Source of the DNA: DATKPC01 sp035524275
GTDB taxonomy: Bacteria; Pseudomonadota; Gammaproteobacteria; Burkholderiales; Burkholderiaceae_F
Direction of reading: 5' to 3'
DNA length: 20,481 nucleotides
Assembly (NCBI GenBank): GCA_035524275.1
Contig: DATKPC010000012.1
Location: forward strand, 1 to 20,481
Shown here piece by piece: positions 12,983-20,420 of the stretch. Position 1 is the first letter of the stretch; every line of letters begins with the position of its first letter. Position numbers and translations under genes: made by a program. Below the pieces are notes generated by a model. It made no database searches. It saw only the letters and a list, made by a program, of their open reading frames with translations, and was not told the origin of the DNA.

Positions 12983-14113
12983 ATGAACGCAAAGTACGCG
13001 CATCTGCGCACGGCGGCGGTCGCCGGCATCGCGCTGGCGAGCGTGACCGCGGCGCGCGCGGGCGACGGGTCGATCGTCGTCTACGGCGTCGTCGACACGT
13101 TCGTCGGCCACATGGCCGCGAACGGGAAATCGATCACCGCGCTGGATGACAACGGGCTCCTCGTCAGTCGGATCGGATTCCGCGGATTCGAATCCCTGGG
13201 CGGCGACACCCGGGTCAAGTTCGCCCTGGAGAACGGCTTCAATCCGGTGACCGGCGCCCAGAAGGACGGCAATCGGTTGTTCGACCGCCAGGCCTGGGTC
13301 GGGTACGAGTCGTCGATCGGCGAGTTCCGTGCGGGCCGCCAGAACACCAAACTGTTCCTGATCGGCGACGACGTCGATGCGTCGCAACGGGCGACCTTCG
13401 CGTCCTTCATCAACAACACCGGCGTCGTTGCGCGCTACGACAACGACCTCGCCTACATCTCGCCGAAGTGGGCCGGTGTCGACGCCGAACTGCACCACGC
13501 GTTCGGCGGACAGGCCGGTTCGGCCAACGGCGGCACGATCAACCAGGCGGCGATCGAGTACCGCGGGCAGGCGGTTCCGCTGTACCTCGCCGCCTACGAC
13601 CTGCAGGCAAAGCCCTTCAGCGGCCAGGCGTACACCTCGACCGTGAATGTCGAGACCATCGTCGCCAACCTCGACTACGGGCGCGGCAAGGTCTACTACG
13701 CCTGGGAGCGGACGAACAACATCACCGGCTTCGGCTCCGGGCAGGCGCTCAGCAACGTCGGCGGCTACGCGCCGGGAACATCGCCGGTCGCCGCGGCCGC
13801 GGCCAGCTACTACGACTTCAACCAGGCCTCGGTCGACTTTCGGCCGACGCCGGGTTCGTCGTTGGGCCTGATCTACGGCGTCGGCAAGGACAAGTCCGGG
13901 GGCGGCAATGGCGTGAGGGGCGGTGGACTCGTCGGCGAGTTCGACCTCAGCCGCCGTACCCGCATCTATGCGGCGTACGGATTCCTGAAGAACGATCACC
14001 TGGCGGCGTTCAAGCTTTCCGGCGGCGGGGCGCCGACGAAAAACCTTGCCACCGCGGACGTCGAGGGGCAAACGGTCCGCGGCTTCCAGGCGGGCGTTCG
14101 TTTCTTCTTTTGA
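12983..14113 (+). CDS. Outer-membrane porin of the betaproteobacterial general porin type
   Basis: This 376-residue protein has a signal peptide (about 1-26, ending ARAG) and starts its barrel with SIVVYGVVDTFVGH, typical of Gram-negative porins of betaproteobacteria. GLLVSRIGFRGFESLGGDTRVKFALENGF and LFDRQAWVGYESSIGEFRAGRQNT are the conserved early strands and loop, with the acidic/basic constriction residues of the family. It ends GVRFFF with the C-terminal Phe needed for barrel assembly. The ATG follows GGGGAGGGGAG. It is first in the gallate operon with a 12-base gap to the next gene, so it probably admits the aromatic substrate. The Pseudomonas gal cluster also contains a porin (GalP), but of the OprD type; this one is a different family. 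Confidence 0.9.
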   Translation: MNAKYAHLRTAAVAGIALASVTAARAGDGSIVVYGVVDTFVGHMAANGKSITALDDNGLLVSRIGFRGFESLGGDTRVKFALENGFNPVTGAQKDGNRLFDRQAWVGYESSIGEFRAGRQNTKLFLIGDDVDASQRATFASFINNTGVVARYDNDLAYISPKWAGVDAELHHAFGGQAGSANGGTINQAAIEYRGQAVPLYLAAYDLQAKPFSGQAYTSTVNVETIVANLDYGRGKVYYAWERTNNITGFGSGQALSNVGGYAPGTSPVAAAAASYYDFNQASVDFRPTPGSSLGLIYGVGKDKSGGGNGVRGGGLVGEFDLSRRTRIYAAYGFLKNDHLAAFKLSGGGAPTKNLATADVEGQTVRGFQAGVRFFF

Positions 14114-14125
14114 GGAGCCGGGGCC

Positions 14126-14650
14126 ATGAACGCATCGAGGGGAACGAGCGCCGCGGCGCAGGCCGCCGGCACCGTCGGCGGCAGCATCACGCTGCGGACC
14201 GGGGCGATCGCCGGACTCGCCGGCGGCGTCATCATCTGGATCTACGAAGCGCTCGTCTGGGTCGGCGCGCAGCATCTGATGCCGCTCGCGGGCATACCGC
14301 GCAACGCGACCGGACTCGTCTTCGGCAAGGCCGTCCAGGAGTCGCTCGGCGGGATCGCCTACGTCGTCGGCACGGGAATCCATTTCTTCTTCGCGATCGC
14401 CTGGGGCGTGCTGTTCGCGCTGATCTGGCCGTATTTCCGCCGCCGCGGCTTCGAGGCGACGTTCGTCGCGCTGTTCTATGCGGTCATCGCGTGGATCGTC
14501 ATGCACGCGGCGATCATGGTGGCTTCCGACAACCATCCGAACTACACCGATCCCGTCATCATCATCGGCGGCTTCATGTCGCATTTCTTCTTCACGGTGC
14601 CGCTGGCCCTGATCGTCAAGCGCCGTCTCGAGCCGTACCTCGCCGCCTGA
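14126..14650 (+). CDS. Four-helix integral membrane protein of unknown function in the gallate operon
   Basis: This 174-residue protein has four predicted membrane helices at about 25-45, 75-100, 112-133 and 145-165. I do not recognise a characterised family; it faintly recalls YagU/DUF1440-type membrane proteins. Histidines occur in or next to the helices: His50, His86 (GIHFFF), His127 (MHAAIM), His137 and His153 (MSHFFF). The ATG is preceded by GAGGAG overlapping the porin stop region, with gaps of only 12 bases on either side, so it is cotranscribed with porin and dioxygenase. Roles in aromatic acid uptake, iron supply to the dioxygenase or oxygen/redox handling are possible. None is shown. 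Confidence 0.85.
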   Translation: MNASRGTSAAAQAAGTVGGSITLRTGAIAGLAGGVIIWIYEALVWVGAQHLMPLAGIPRNATGLVFGKAVQESLGGIAYVVGTGIHFFFAIAWGVLFALIWPYFRRRGFEATFVALFYAVIAWIVMHAAIMVASDNHPNYTDPVIIIGGFMSHFFFTVPLALIVKRRLEPYLAA

Positions 14651-14662
14651 GGAGACGATCGG

Positions 14663-15967
14663 ATGGCGACCATCATCGGCGGCCTGGCCGCTTCGCATAC
14701 GCCGACGATCGGCTTCGCGCTCGATCGCGACAAACAAAGCGACCCGGTCTGGGCGCCGATCTTCGCCGCCTTCGAGCCGCTGCAGCGATGGCTCGGCGAG
14801 AAACGCCCGGACGTCCTGCTCATGATCTACAACGATCATGTGACGTCGTTCTTCTTCGACCACTACTCGCCGTTCGCGCTTGGCATCGGCGAGCGGTGGA
14901 TCGTCGCGGACGAGGGCGGCGGGCCGCGCGATCTGCCGCCGATCGACGGGCATCCGGCACTCGCGGCGCACGTCGGCGCATCGCTGATGGCCGACGAATT
15001 CGACATCGCGTTCTTCCAGGACAAGCCGCTCGACCACGGCTGCTTCTCGCCGCTGTCGGTCATGTGCCCGCACGAGCCGGCCTGGCCAGCGAAACTGCTG
15101 CCGCTGCAGGTCGGCGTGCTGCAGTTTCCGATTCCGAGCGCGCGCCGCTGCTGGAAGCTCGGGCATGCGCTGCGGCGCGCCATCGAGAGCTACCCGGACG
15201 ACCTGCGGGTCGCGATCGTCGCGACCGGCGGGCTGTCGCACCAGGTCCACGGCGAGCGGGCCGGATTCAACAATCCGGACTGGGACGCCCGCTTCCTCGA
15301 TCTCCTCGAGCGGGATCCGGAGCAGCTTGCCCAGATGACGCACGCGGAATACGCGACGCTCGGCGGCCTCGAGGGCGCGGAGGTCATCATGTGGCTGGTC
15401 ATGCGCGGCGCGCTCGCCGGCCAGGTGCGCTGCCTGCATCGCAGCTACTACCTGCCGTCGATGACGGGCATCGCGACCGCAATCTACGAGCCGGCCGAGC
15501 AGGGCGTCGCGGCATCCGTCGCCGCGCGGCACCGCGAGCGCATCGGCTTGCAGCTGGCCGGCGCCTCGCAGCTTGCAGGCACGTATCCTTTCGATCTCGA
15601 GCGCAGCGTGAAGGCCTATCGGTTGAACCGCTTCCTGCACGAACTGGTGCATCCCGGGCATCGGCAGCGCTTCCTCGCCGACGAGGAGGGTGCGATGCAG
15701 GCGGCAGGGCTCGACGCGGTCGAGCGCGACCTCGTGCGGCGCCGCGACTGGCGCGCGATGATCCATTTCGGCGTGATCTTCTTCATGCTGGAGAAGCTCG
15801 GCGCCGTCATCGGGGTCTCGAACCTGCACATCTACGCGGCGATGCGCGGCGAGTCGCTGGAGGCGTTCCAGAAGACGCGCAATGCCCCGGGGGCGCTTTA
15901 CTCCGTCGCCGGAAAGGACGCCGGCCCGCTCGCCTGGGATCGGCGCACGACCTCGCCCGACGCGTGA
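14663..15967 (+). CDS. galA: Gallate dioxygenase (LigB-LigA fusion extradiol enzyme)
   Basis: This 434-residue cytosolic Fe(II) enzyme opens the ring of gallate (3,4,5-trihydroxybenzoate) by extradiol cleavage to 4-oxalomesaconate. Residues 1-280 are the LigB-type catalytic domain. They begin MATIIGGLAASHTPTIGFA, very like DesB of Sphingobium and GalA of Pseudomonas putida (about 420 residues). His12, His59 and Glu240 correspond to the iron ligands, and His125 (LDHGCFSPLS) and His193 (GGLSHQVHGERAGFNN) to the catalytic histidines. Thr13 matches a gallate-contact residue of DesB. Residues about 316-415 are the fused LigA-type domain. GAGGAG precedes the ATG by a few bases. Protocatechuate 4,5-dioxygenases usually have separate subunits, so the fusion favours gallate. 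Activity on protocatechuate or 3-O-methylgallate cannot be excluded. Confidence 0.93.
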   Translation: MATIIGGLAASHTPTIGFALDRDKQSDPVWAPIFAAFEPLQRWLGEKRPDVLLMIYNDHVTSFFFDHYSPFALGIGERWIVADEGGGPRDLPPIDGHPALAAHVGASLMADEFDIAFFQDKPLDHGCFSPLSVMCPHEPAWPAKLLPLQVGVLQFPIPSARRCWKLGHALRRAIESYPDDLRVAIVATGGLSHQVHGERAGFNNPDWDARFLDLLERDPEQLAQMTHAEYATLGGLEGAEVIMWLVMRGALAGQVRCLHRSYYLPSMTGIATAIYEPAEQGVAASVAARHRERIGLQLAGASQLAGTYPFDLERSVKAYRLNRFLHELVHPGHRQRFLADEEGAMQAAGLDAVERDLVRRRDWRAMIHFGVIFFMLEKLGAVIGVSNLHIYAAMRGESLEAFQKTRNAPGALYSVAGKDAGPLAWDRRTTSPDA

Positions 15968-16026
15968 AGGAAGCGCGTTCGGCGGCAACACGACAATAAG
16001 CGGGCCCGACCCGAAGGAGACACGAC

Positions 16027-17379
16027 ATGGCTGCCGCGAAGACGATCGACGTCAAGGCCTTCATCGACGACAGGCCGATCGCCCCCTACCAGTGGCTGCT
16101 GGTGGCCCTGTGCTTTCTCGTGGTCACCGCCGACGGCATGGACGTCGCGATCATGGGCTTCGTCGCGCCGCCGATCCTGCAGGAATGGGGCATCTCGCGT
16201 CCGGCCTTCGGCCTCGTGATGAGCGCGGCGCCGATCGGGCTGGTGATCGGCGCGCTGCTGGCCGGGCCATCCTCGGACCGGGTCGGGCGAAAGATCGTCC
16301 TGATCGCGTCGGTCATCCTCTTCGGTTTGTTCACGATCGCCACGGCCTACACCTCGACGCCGTCGCAGATGGCGCTGCTGCGCCTGCTCACCGGCGTCGG
16401 CCTCGGCGCCGCGATGCCCAACACGACGACGCTGCTGTCGGAATACGCGCCGAGCCGCAAGCGTTCGCTGATGATCACGATCATGTTCACCGGGTTCAAT
16501 CTCGGCTCGGCGCTGATCGGCTTCGCGGCGGGCCAGCTCATTCCGACGCACGGCTGGCGCGCGGTGCTGCTGGTCGGCGGGACGCTGCCCCTGCTGCTGG
16601 TCCCGGTGCTCGCGTGGCTGCTGCCGGAATCGGCGCGCCTGATGGCAGTGCAGCACAAGCCGGCCGCGCGCATCGCCGCGTTGCTGGTGCGCGTCTGCGG
16701 CGCACGCTTCGAAGGCGACGAGCAGTTCGTCAGCAACGAGGCCGCGCTGCCGACGCGCAAGCCGATCCGCGTGCTCTTCATGCAGAACTTCGGACCCATG
16801 ACCCTGGCGCTGTGGGTCACGTATTTCATGGGGCTGCTGGTGATCTACCTGCTGACCGGGTGGCTGCCGACGATGATGAAGGATGCCGGCCTGCCGATCG
16901 GCGTCGCCGCCAACGTCACGGCGATGTTCCAGCTCGGCGGCACGATCGGCGCCGTCCTCGTCGGCTTCACGATGGACAAGCTGCGGCCGGCGCTGGTGAT
17001 CTGCGCCGCGTACCTCGGGGGCGCGCTATGCGCGATCGCCGTCGGCAGCGCCGGGGCGGTCTCGCCGCTGCTCACGCTGCTCGTCTTCTGCGCCGGCTTC
17101 TGCATGAGCGGCGCACAGACGGGGCTGAACGCCTACGCCCCGACCTGCTATCCGACCCTCGTGCGCGCGACCGGCGTCAGCTGGATGCTGGGCATGGGGC
17201 GATTCGGCAGCATCCTCGGGTCCGCGATCGGCGGCGCGCTGCTCGGGCTGGGCTGGGGCTTCGGCGCGATCGTGAGCCTGCTTGCCGTTCCCGCCACCTG
17301 CGCCGCGCTGGCCATCCTCCTGGCGCAGCGGGGGCGCGCCTCCGTCGTGATCGAACCGTCCGGCGTGATTCGCCCCTGA
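16027..17379 (+). CDS. galT: MFS aromatic acid:H+ symporter (AAHS family), probable gallate transporter
   Basis: This 450-residue transporter has about 12 helices. It carries the AAHS signature DGMD at 36-39 in helix 1 (LVVTADGMDVAIMGFVAPPI), whose two acidic residues are needed for transport in PcaK/BenK-type proteins. The MFS loop 2-3 motif is AGPSSDRVGRKIVL at about 79-92. A second motif (LTGVGLGAAMPNTTTLLSEYAPSRKRSL) lies at helices 4-5. AAGGAG precedes the ATG, and the gap to the dioxygenase gene is 59 bases. GalT of P. putida belongs to the same family and sits beside galA, so gallate uptake is the best guess. Related acids (protocatechuate, 4-hydroxybenzoate) remain possible. Confidence 0.9.
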   Translation: MAAAKTIDVKAFIDDRPIAPYQWLLVALCFLVVTADGMDVAIMGFVAPPILQEWGISRPAFGLVMSAAPIGLVIGALLAGPSSDRVGRKIVLIASVILFGLFTIATAYTSTPSQMALLRLLTGVGLGAAMPNTTTLLSEYAPSRKRSLMITIMFTGFNLGSALIGFAAGQLIPTHGWRAVLLVGGTLPLLLVPVLAWLLPESARLMAVQHKPAARIAALLVRVCGARFEGDEQFVSNEAALPTRKPIRVLFMQNFGPMTLALWVTYFMGLLVIYLLTGWLPTMMKDAGLPIGVAANVTAMFQLGGTIGAVLVGFTMDKLRPALVICAAYLGGALCAIAVGSAGAVSPLLTLLVFCAGFCMSGAQTGLNAYAPTCYPTLVRATGVSWMLGMGRFGSILGSAIGGALLGLGWGFGAIVSLLAVPATCAALAILLAQRGRASVVIEPSGVIRP

Positions 17380-17464
17380 TCCGGCGCTGCGCGCCCGCAC
17401 GCCTTCCGGTCGGCGGCTGAAGGAGGAAAATAGCGCGTCGGGATTCCCCCGCTGGACGTCGACG

Positions 17465-18898
17465 ATGAGGGCCCTGGCTTCGCTGTGGCGTGACGCGGAC
17501 TTGCCGGACGACGCGCTCGCGGACATCGACCTGCCCGGCGACGAGCCGCTCGTCGCCTCGTCGTTTGCGATCGGCACCGCGGCGCAGGCGAGCCTTGCCG
17601 CCGCCGCGCTGGCCGCCGCCGAGATCTGGCATCGACGCGACCCACGCGGCAGGCGCCAGCGCGTCAGCGTCGCGATGCGCGATGCCGTGCTCGAGAGCAG
17701 CGCGCACTTCACGCTCGACGGCGTCGCACCGACGCTCTGGGACAAGCTTTCGGGGCTCTACCCCTGTGCCGACGGGCGCCAGTGGGTGCGGATCCATGCG
17801 AATTTCGCGCATCACCGCGACGGCGCCCTGCGCCTGCTCGGCTTGCCGGCCGGCCCGCAGGTCGAGCGAACGGACGTCGTCGCGGCGCTGCGCGCGTGGT
17901 CGGCGCAGGACGTCGAGGACGAAGCCGCCGCGCGCGGCCTGGTCGTCGCCGCCGCGCGCGACTTCGCGACCTGGGATGCGCACCCGCAGGCGGTCGCCTC
18001 GACCGCGATGGCGCCCGTCGCGATCGAGAGGATCGCCGCGGCGCCGCACGCCGATCCGCTGCCCTGGCCCGGTGCGAGCGGGGAGGCGCCGTTGCGCGGG
18101 GTTCGCGTTCTCGACCTCACGCGCATCCTCGCCGGCCCGGTCGCCGGCCGAACGCTCGCGGCCTACGGCGCCGAGGTCATGCTCGTCAATTCACCGTCGC
18201 TGCCCAACATCGAAGCCATCGCCGACACGAGTCGCGGCAAGCTGTCGGTCCACGTCGACCTGGCGCGCGACGAGGGACGCGCGACGCTGCGCGAACTGTC
18301 GCGGTCGGCGCGCGTCTTCCTGCAGGCCTACCGGCCCGGCGCGCTCGACGCGCTGGGATTCTCGCCGCTCGCGGTCGCGAGCCTGCGCCCCGGCATCGTC
18401 TATGTCTCGCTGTCGGCCTACGGGCCCGTCGGCCCGTGGGCCGCGCGGCGCGGCTTCGATTCGCTGGTGCAGACGGCCACCGGCTTCAACCTGGCGGAGG
18501 CGGCGGCCTTCGGCGCCGCCGAGCCGAAGCCGATGCCCTTGCAGATCCTGGACTACGCGGCGGGCTACCTGCTCGCGTTCGGCGCGCAGGCTGCGTTGCT
18601 GCGCCAGGCGCAGGAGGGCGGCAGCTGGCACGTCCAGGTGTCGCTCGCCGGCGTCGGCCGCTGGTTGCGCGCACTGGGCCGTGTTCACGGCGACACGACG
18701 GCGGTCCGACCCCCGTTCGAGGGCGCGCTCGAGGAGAGCGACAGCGGCTTCGGCCGCCTCGTGGCCGTGCGGCACGCGGCGCGGTTTTCGATCACGCCGG
18801 CGCGCTATGCACGCCCGTCGATGCCGCCGGGCACGCATGTCCCCGCCTGGCCGAAGAGATTCCACGCGATCTCCAACAACCGGTCCGTCCCGCCGTAA
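17465..18898 (+). CDS. CaiB/BaiF-type (family III) CoA transferase with permuted, partly duplicated domain order
   Basis: This 477-residue protein is of the formyl-CoA transferase/carnitine CoA transferase fold. The usual N-terminal motif (GVRVLDLTRILAGPVAGRTLAAYGAEV) appears only at 212-238. Residues 1-190 instead resemble the middle and C-terminal part of the family (QRVSVAMRDAVLESS, then GLYPCADGRQWVRIHANFAHH). The helical segment after the catalytic Asp occurs twice (about 33-75 and 365-395). The catalytic Asp is probably Asp363 in LQILDYAAGYLLAFGA; the first copy lacks it. Such arrangements occur in other betaproteobacterial homologues as I recall, so the gene is not obviously broken. 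The ATG at 17465 has only a weak GGAC before it, while a perfect AAGGAGG lies about 40 bases upstream with no start codon at proper distance. Substrate unknown; the gallate meta pathway needs no CoA step. Confidence 0.8.
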   Translation: MRALASLWRDADLPDDALADIDLPGDEPLVASSFAIGTAAQASLAAAALAAAEIWHRRDPRGRRQRVSVAMRDAVLESSAHFTLDGVAPTLWDKLSGLYPCADGRQWVRIHANFAHHRDGALRLLGLPAGPQVERTDVVAALRAWSAQDVEDEAAARGLVVAAARDFATWDAHPQAVASTAMAPVAIERIAAAPHADPLPWPGASGEAPLRGVRVLDLTRILAGPVAGRTLAAYGAEVMLVNSPSLPNIEAIADTSRGKLSVHVDLARDEGRATLRELSRSARVFLQAYRPGALDALGFSPLAVASLRPGIVYVSLSAYGPVGPWAARRGFDSLVQTATGFNLAEAAAFGAAEPKPMPLQILDYAAGYLLAFGAQAALLRQAQEGGSWHVQVSLAGVGRWLRALGRVHGDTTAVRPPFEGALEESDSGFGRLVAVRHAARFSITPARYARPSMPPGTHVPAWPKRFHAISNNRSVPP

Positions 18899-19186
18899 CG
18901 GCGCCCGAGTGCGCAGGGCAGGGTCTCCTCCGGCAGGTCCCGCCCCGCAAGTTGCCGCGCCTGACGGGTGACCGCGACGGCGGCGTCCGCCATTGCTGAT
19001 GAGGGTGCCGGCGCTGATCCGCGAGAAGTTGGCCGGCGCGACGGTCCGCGCGCGGCATGGGCGGCGCGGAACGAATCCGGGAGCGCTTGCCGGCAACGGT
19101 CAAGCTGGCGCGGTTTGCCGTCGTTGGCGCGCCGCGCGGGGGCGTGGAAGCCGGCTTCGGTGTCCGGCGCCGGGGGCGCTCGGCGC

Positions 19187-19645
19187 TCAGGTCGGCGGCT
19201 TGCCTCCGCGCTGCCGCGCGTCCAACGCCCGCCGCAACGATCGTCCGAATTCCTCGTGGAACGTCCTGGCGTCGTCCAGCGAGAAATGGAAGGCCGCTTC
19301 CACGAGCGCGCTGGTGCGCAGGAAGATCGCCACGCCGTCGTCGACGCCCGCGCTGTCGACGTTCCAATCGTGGACCGGATAGGCGATCAATGACGACGAC
19401 AGGCTCGCCTCGTCGGCCAGCAGTGCTGCGTCGATGTTCGGCGCGATCTTCATCAGCAGCGTGACGGCGTCATGCGGGAGTTCGACGCTCGTCGCGCGCC
19501 CCTGCGCATCCTGGAACTCCAGCGCGAAGCCGCGGCGATCCGACAGGATGCGGGCCCCGCGCAGCATGCCGCGGAACGCCGTGTTCGGCGCCGCGCCTGT
19601 CGAACCCGGGGATTCCGAACCACCGTCCACCTGCCGCGTTGCCAC
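19187..19645 (-). CDS. Hypothetical protein, 152 residues, unrecognised
   Basis: I choose the GTG at 19645 because GGAGGG lies just upstream; the longer frame reaching 19951 would cross the promoter region and has no such site. The protein is probably soluble and cytosolic. I see no signal peptide or membrane helix. It has a beta-rich middle (FRGMLRGARILSDRRGFALEFQDAQGRATSVELPHDAVTLLMKIAPNIDAALLADEA, split here in reading order) and a helical end (FSLDDARTFHEEFG, then SLRRALDARQ). I know no family for it. It is convergent with the CoA transferase gene (288-base gap) and divergent from the small exported molybdopterin-domain-like gene, so it may share regulation with the latter. Confidence 0.65.
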   Translation of the reverse strand: MATRQVDGGSESPGSTGAAPNTAFRGMLRGARILSDRRGFALEFQDAQGRATSVELPHDAVTLLMKIAPNIDAALLADEASLSSSLIAYPVHDWNVDSAGVDDGVAIFLRTSALVEAAFHFSLDDARTFHEEFGRSLRRALDARQRGGKPPT

Positions 19646-19702
19646 GCTTCCCTCCCGCGCTTCGACGAGTCCGCGTCGGCCACCTGCCCGATCGACGATC
19701 CG

Positions 19703-19731
19703 GTGATTCGTCGTATTCAAGTGAATATAAC
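19703..19731 (+). promoter_or_regulatory. Candidate promoter in an AT-rich patch
   Basis: TATAAC at 19726-19731 matches five of six -10 positions, with GTGATT 17 bp upstream as a moderate -35. The -10 overlaps a small inverted repeat TATTC-aagt-GAATA (19714-19727). The patch is the only clearly AT-rich stretch in the 253-base gap between the two divergent genes and also offers TATATT on the other strand, so it may be bidirectional. The leader to the ATG at 19899 would be about 160 bases. Confidence 0.4.
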
Positions 19732-19898
19732 GGAATCGTTTGCCGTTCGGTGGTTTCCCGCTCGGTGGCCGGGCCGCCGCGTCGGGTTGCCGCTTGGCGG
19801 CGTTTCCGGGTAACTTCGACGCGCCGACGACGGCCGTTGAGGCGGGGCCGGCCGGTAAGACGGCGATATCGCGCTGGACACTTCCGGGAGAATCCTCG

Positions 19899-20420
19899 AT
19901 GGCCATCCGAGCCGTTGCCGCTACCGTTGCAGGGGTCGCGATCGTCCTCACGCTGACGTCCGTCGCGGCCTACGGCGACGACGCGAAGCCGCCGCAGAAC
20001 GCCGCGCGCATCGACATACGGACGCCCGGCGGGCATGCCGCCAGCCTCACGCCCGAAGACCTGGCCCGGCTTCCACGTCTCGCCGTCCACACGACCGATC
20101 GCGGCGGTGCGCCGTCGACGTACGAAGGCCCGAAACTCGTCGACGCGCTGGCTCAGGCCGGGGTCGCCGTCGGCGCGAAGGCGCACGGACAGGACTTTGC
20201 GCGCGTCGTCGTCGTGATGGGCAGCGACGGGTACAAGGCCGTGTTCTCCCTGGCGGAACTCGACGACTCGTTCACGGATCACGCGGTCATCCTCGCGGAC
20301 CGCAAGGACGGATCGACCCTCGACGCCAAGGACGGCATGTATCGGCTCATCGTGGGAGAGGACAAGCGCCCCACCCGCTGGGTGCGCGGCGTGACGTCGA
20401 TCGACGTCCTCGCGCCCTGA
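19899..20420 (+). CDS. Exported small protein related to the sulfite-oxidase-type molybdopterin-binding domain, cysteine-free
   Basis: This 173-residue protein has a signal peptide (about 1-26, IRAVAATVAGVAIVLTLTSVAAYG). The mature part follows the pattern of short proteins annotated as molybdopterin-dependent oxidoreductase-like: LTPEDLARLPR, then YEGPKLVDALAQAGV, a GSDGYKAVFSLAELD segment, GMYRLIVGEDKRPTRWVRGV and a final SIDVLAP. Sulfite-oxidase-type enzymes bind molybdenum through a conserved Cys, and this protein contains no Cys at all, so catalysis of that kind is unlikely. GGGAG precedes the ATG at 19899 by 8 bases; the longer upstream frame is not needed. It may be a binding or accessory protein. 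Confidence is moderate for the fold and low for function. Confidence 0.7.
   Translation: MAIRAVAATVAGVAIVLTLTSVAAYGDDAKPPQNAARIDIRTPGGHAASLTPEDLARLPRLAVHTTDRGGAPSTYEGPKLVDALAQAGVAVGAKAHGQDFARVVVVMGSDGYKAVFSLAELDDSFTDHAVILADRKDGSTLDAKDGMYRLIVGEDKRPTRWVRGVTSIDVLAP

Noticed and set aside
12905..15991. Leftward open frame of 1028 codons opposite porin, membrane protein and dioxygenase
   Set aside because: Same artefact: it mirrors genes with intact motifs, is composed of charged low-complexity sequence, and shows no known domain.
18899..19186. Other small frames in the gap after the CoA transferase gene
   Set aside because: They lack ribosome binding sites and homology; apart from the uncertain antisense frame described above I see nothing in this gap.
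19646..19951. Longer N-terminus for the 152-residue hypothetical protein
   Set aside because: It would run through the AT-rich promoter region and into the divergent gene, and has no ribosome binding site; the GTG at 19645 has GGAGGG.
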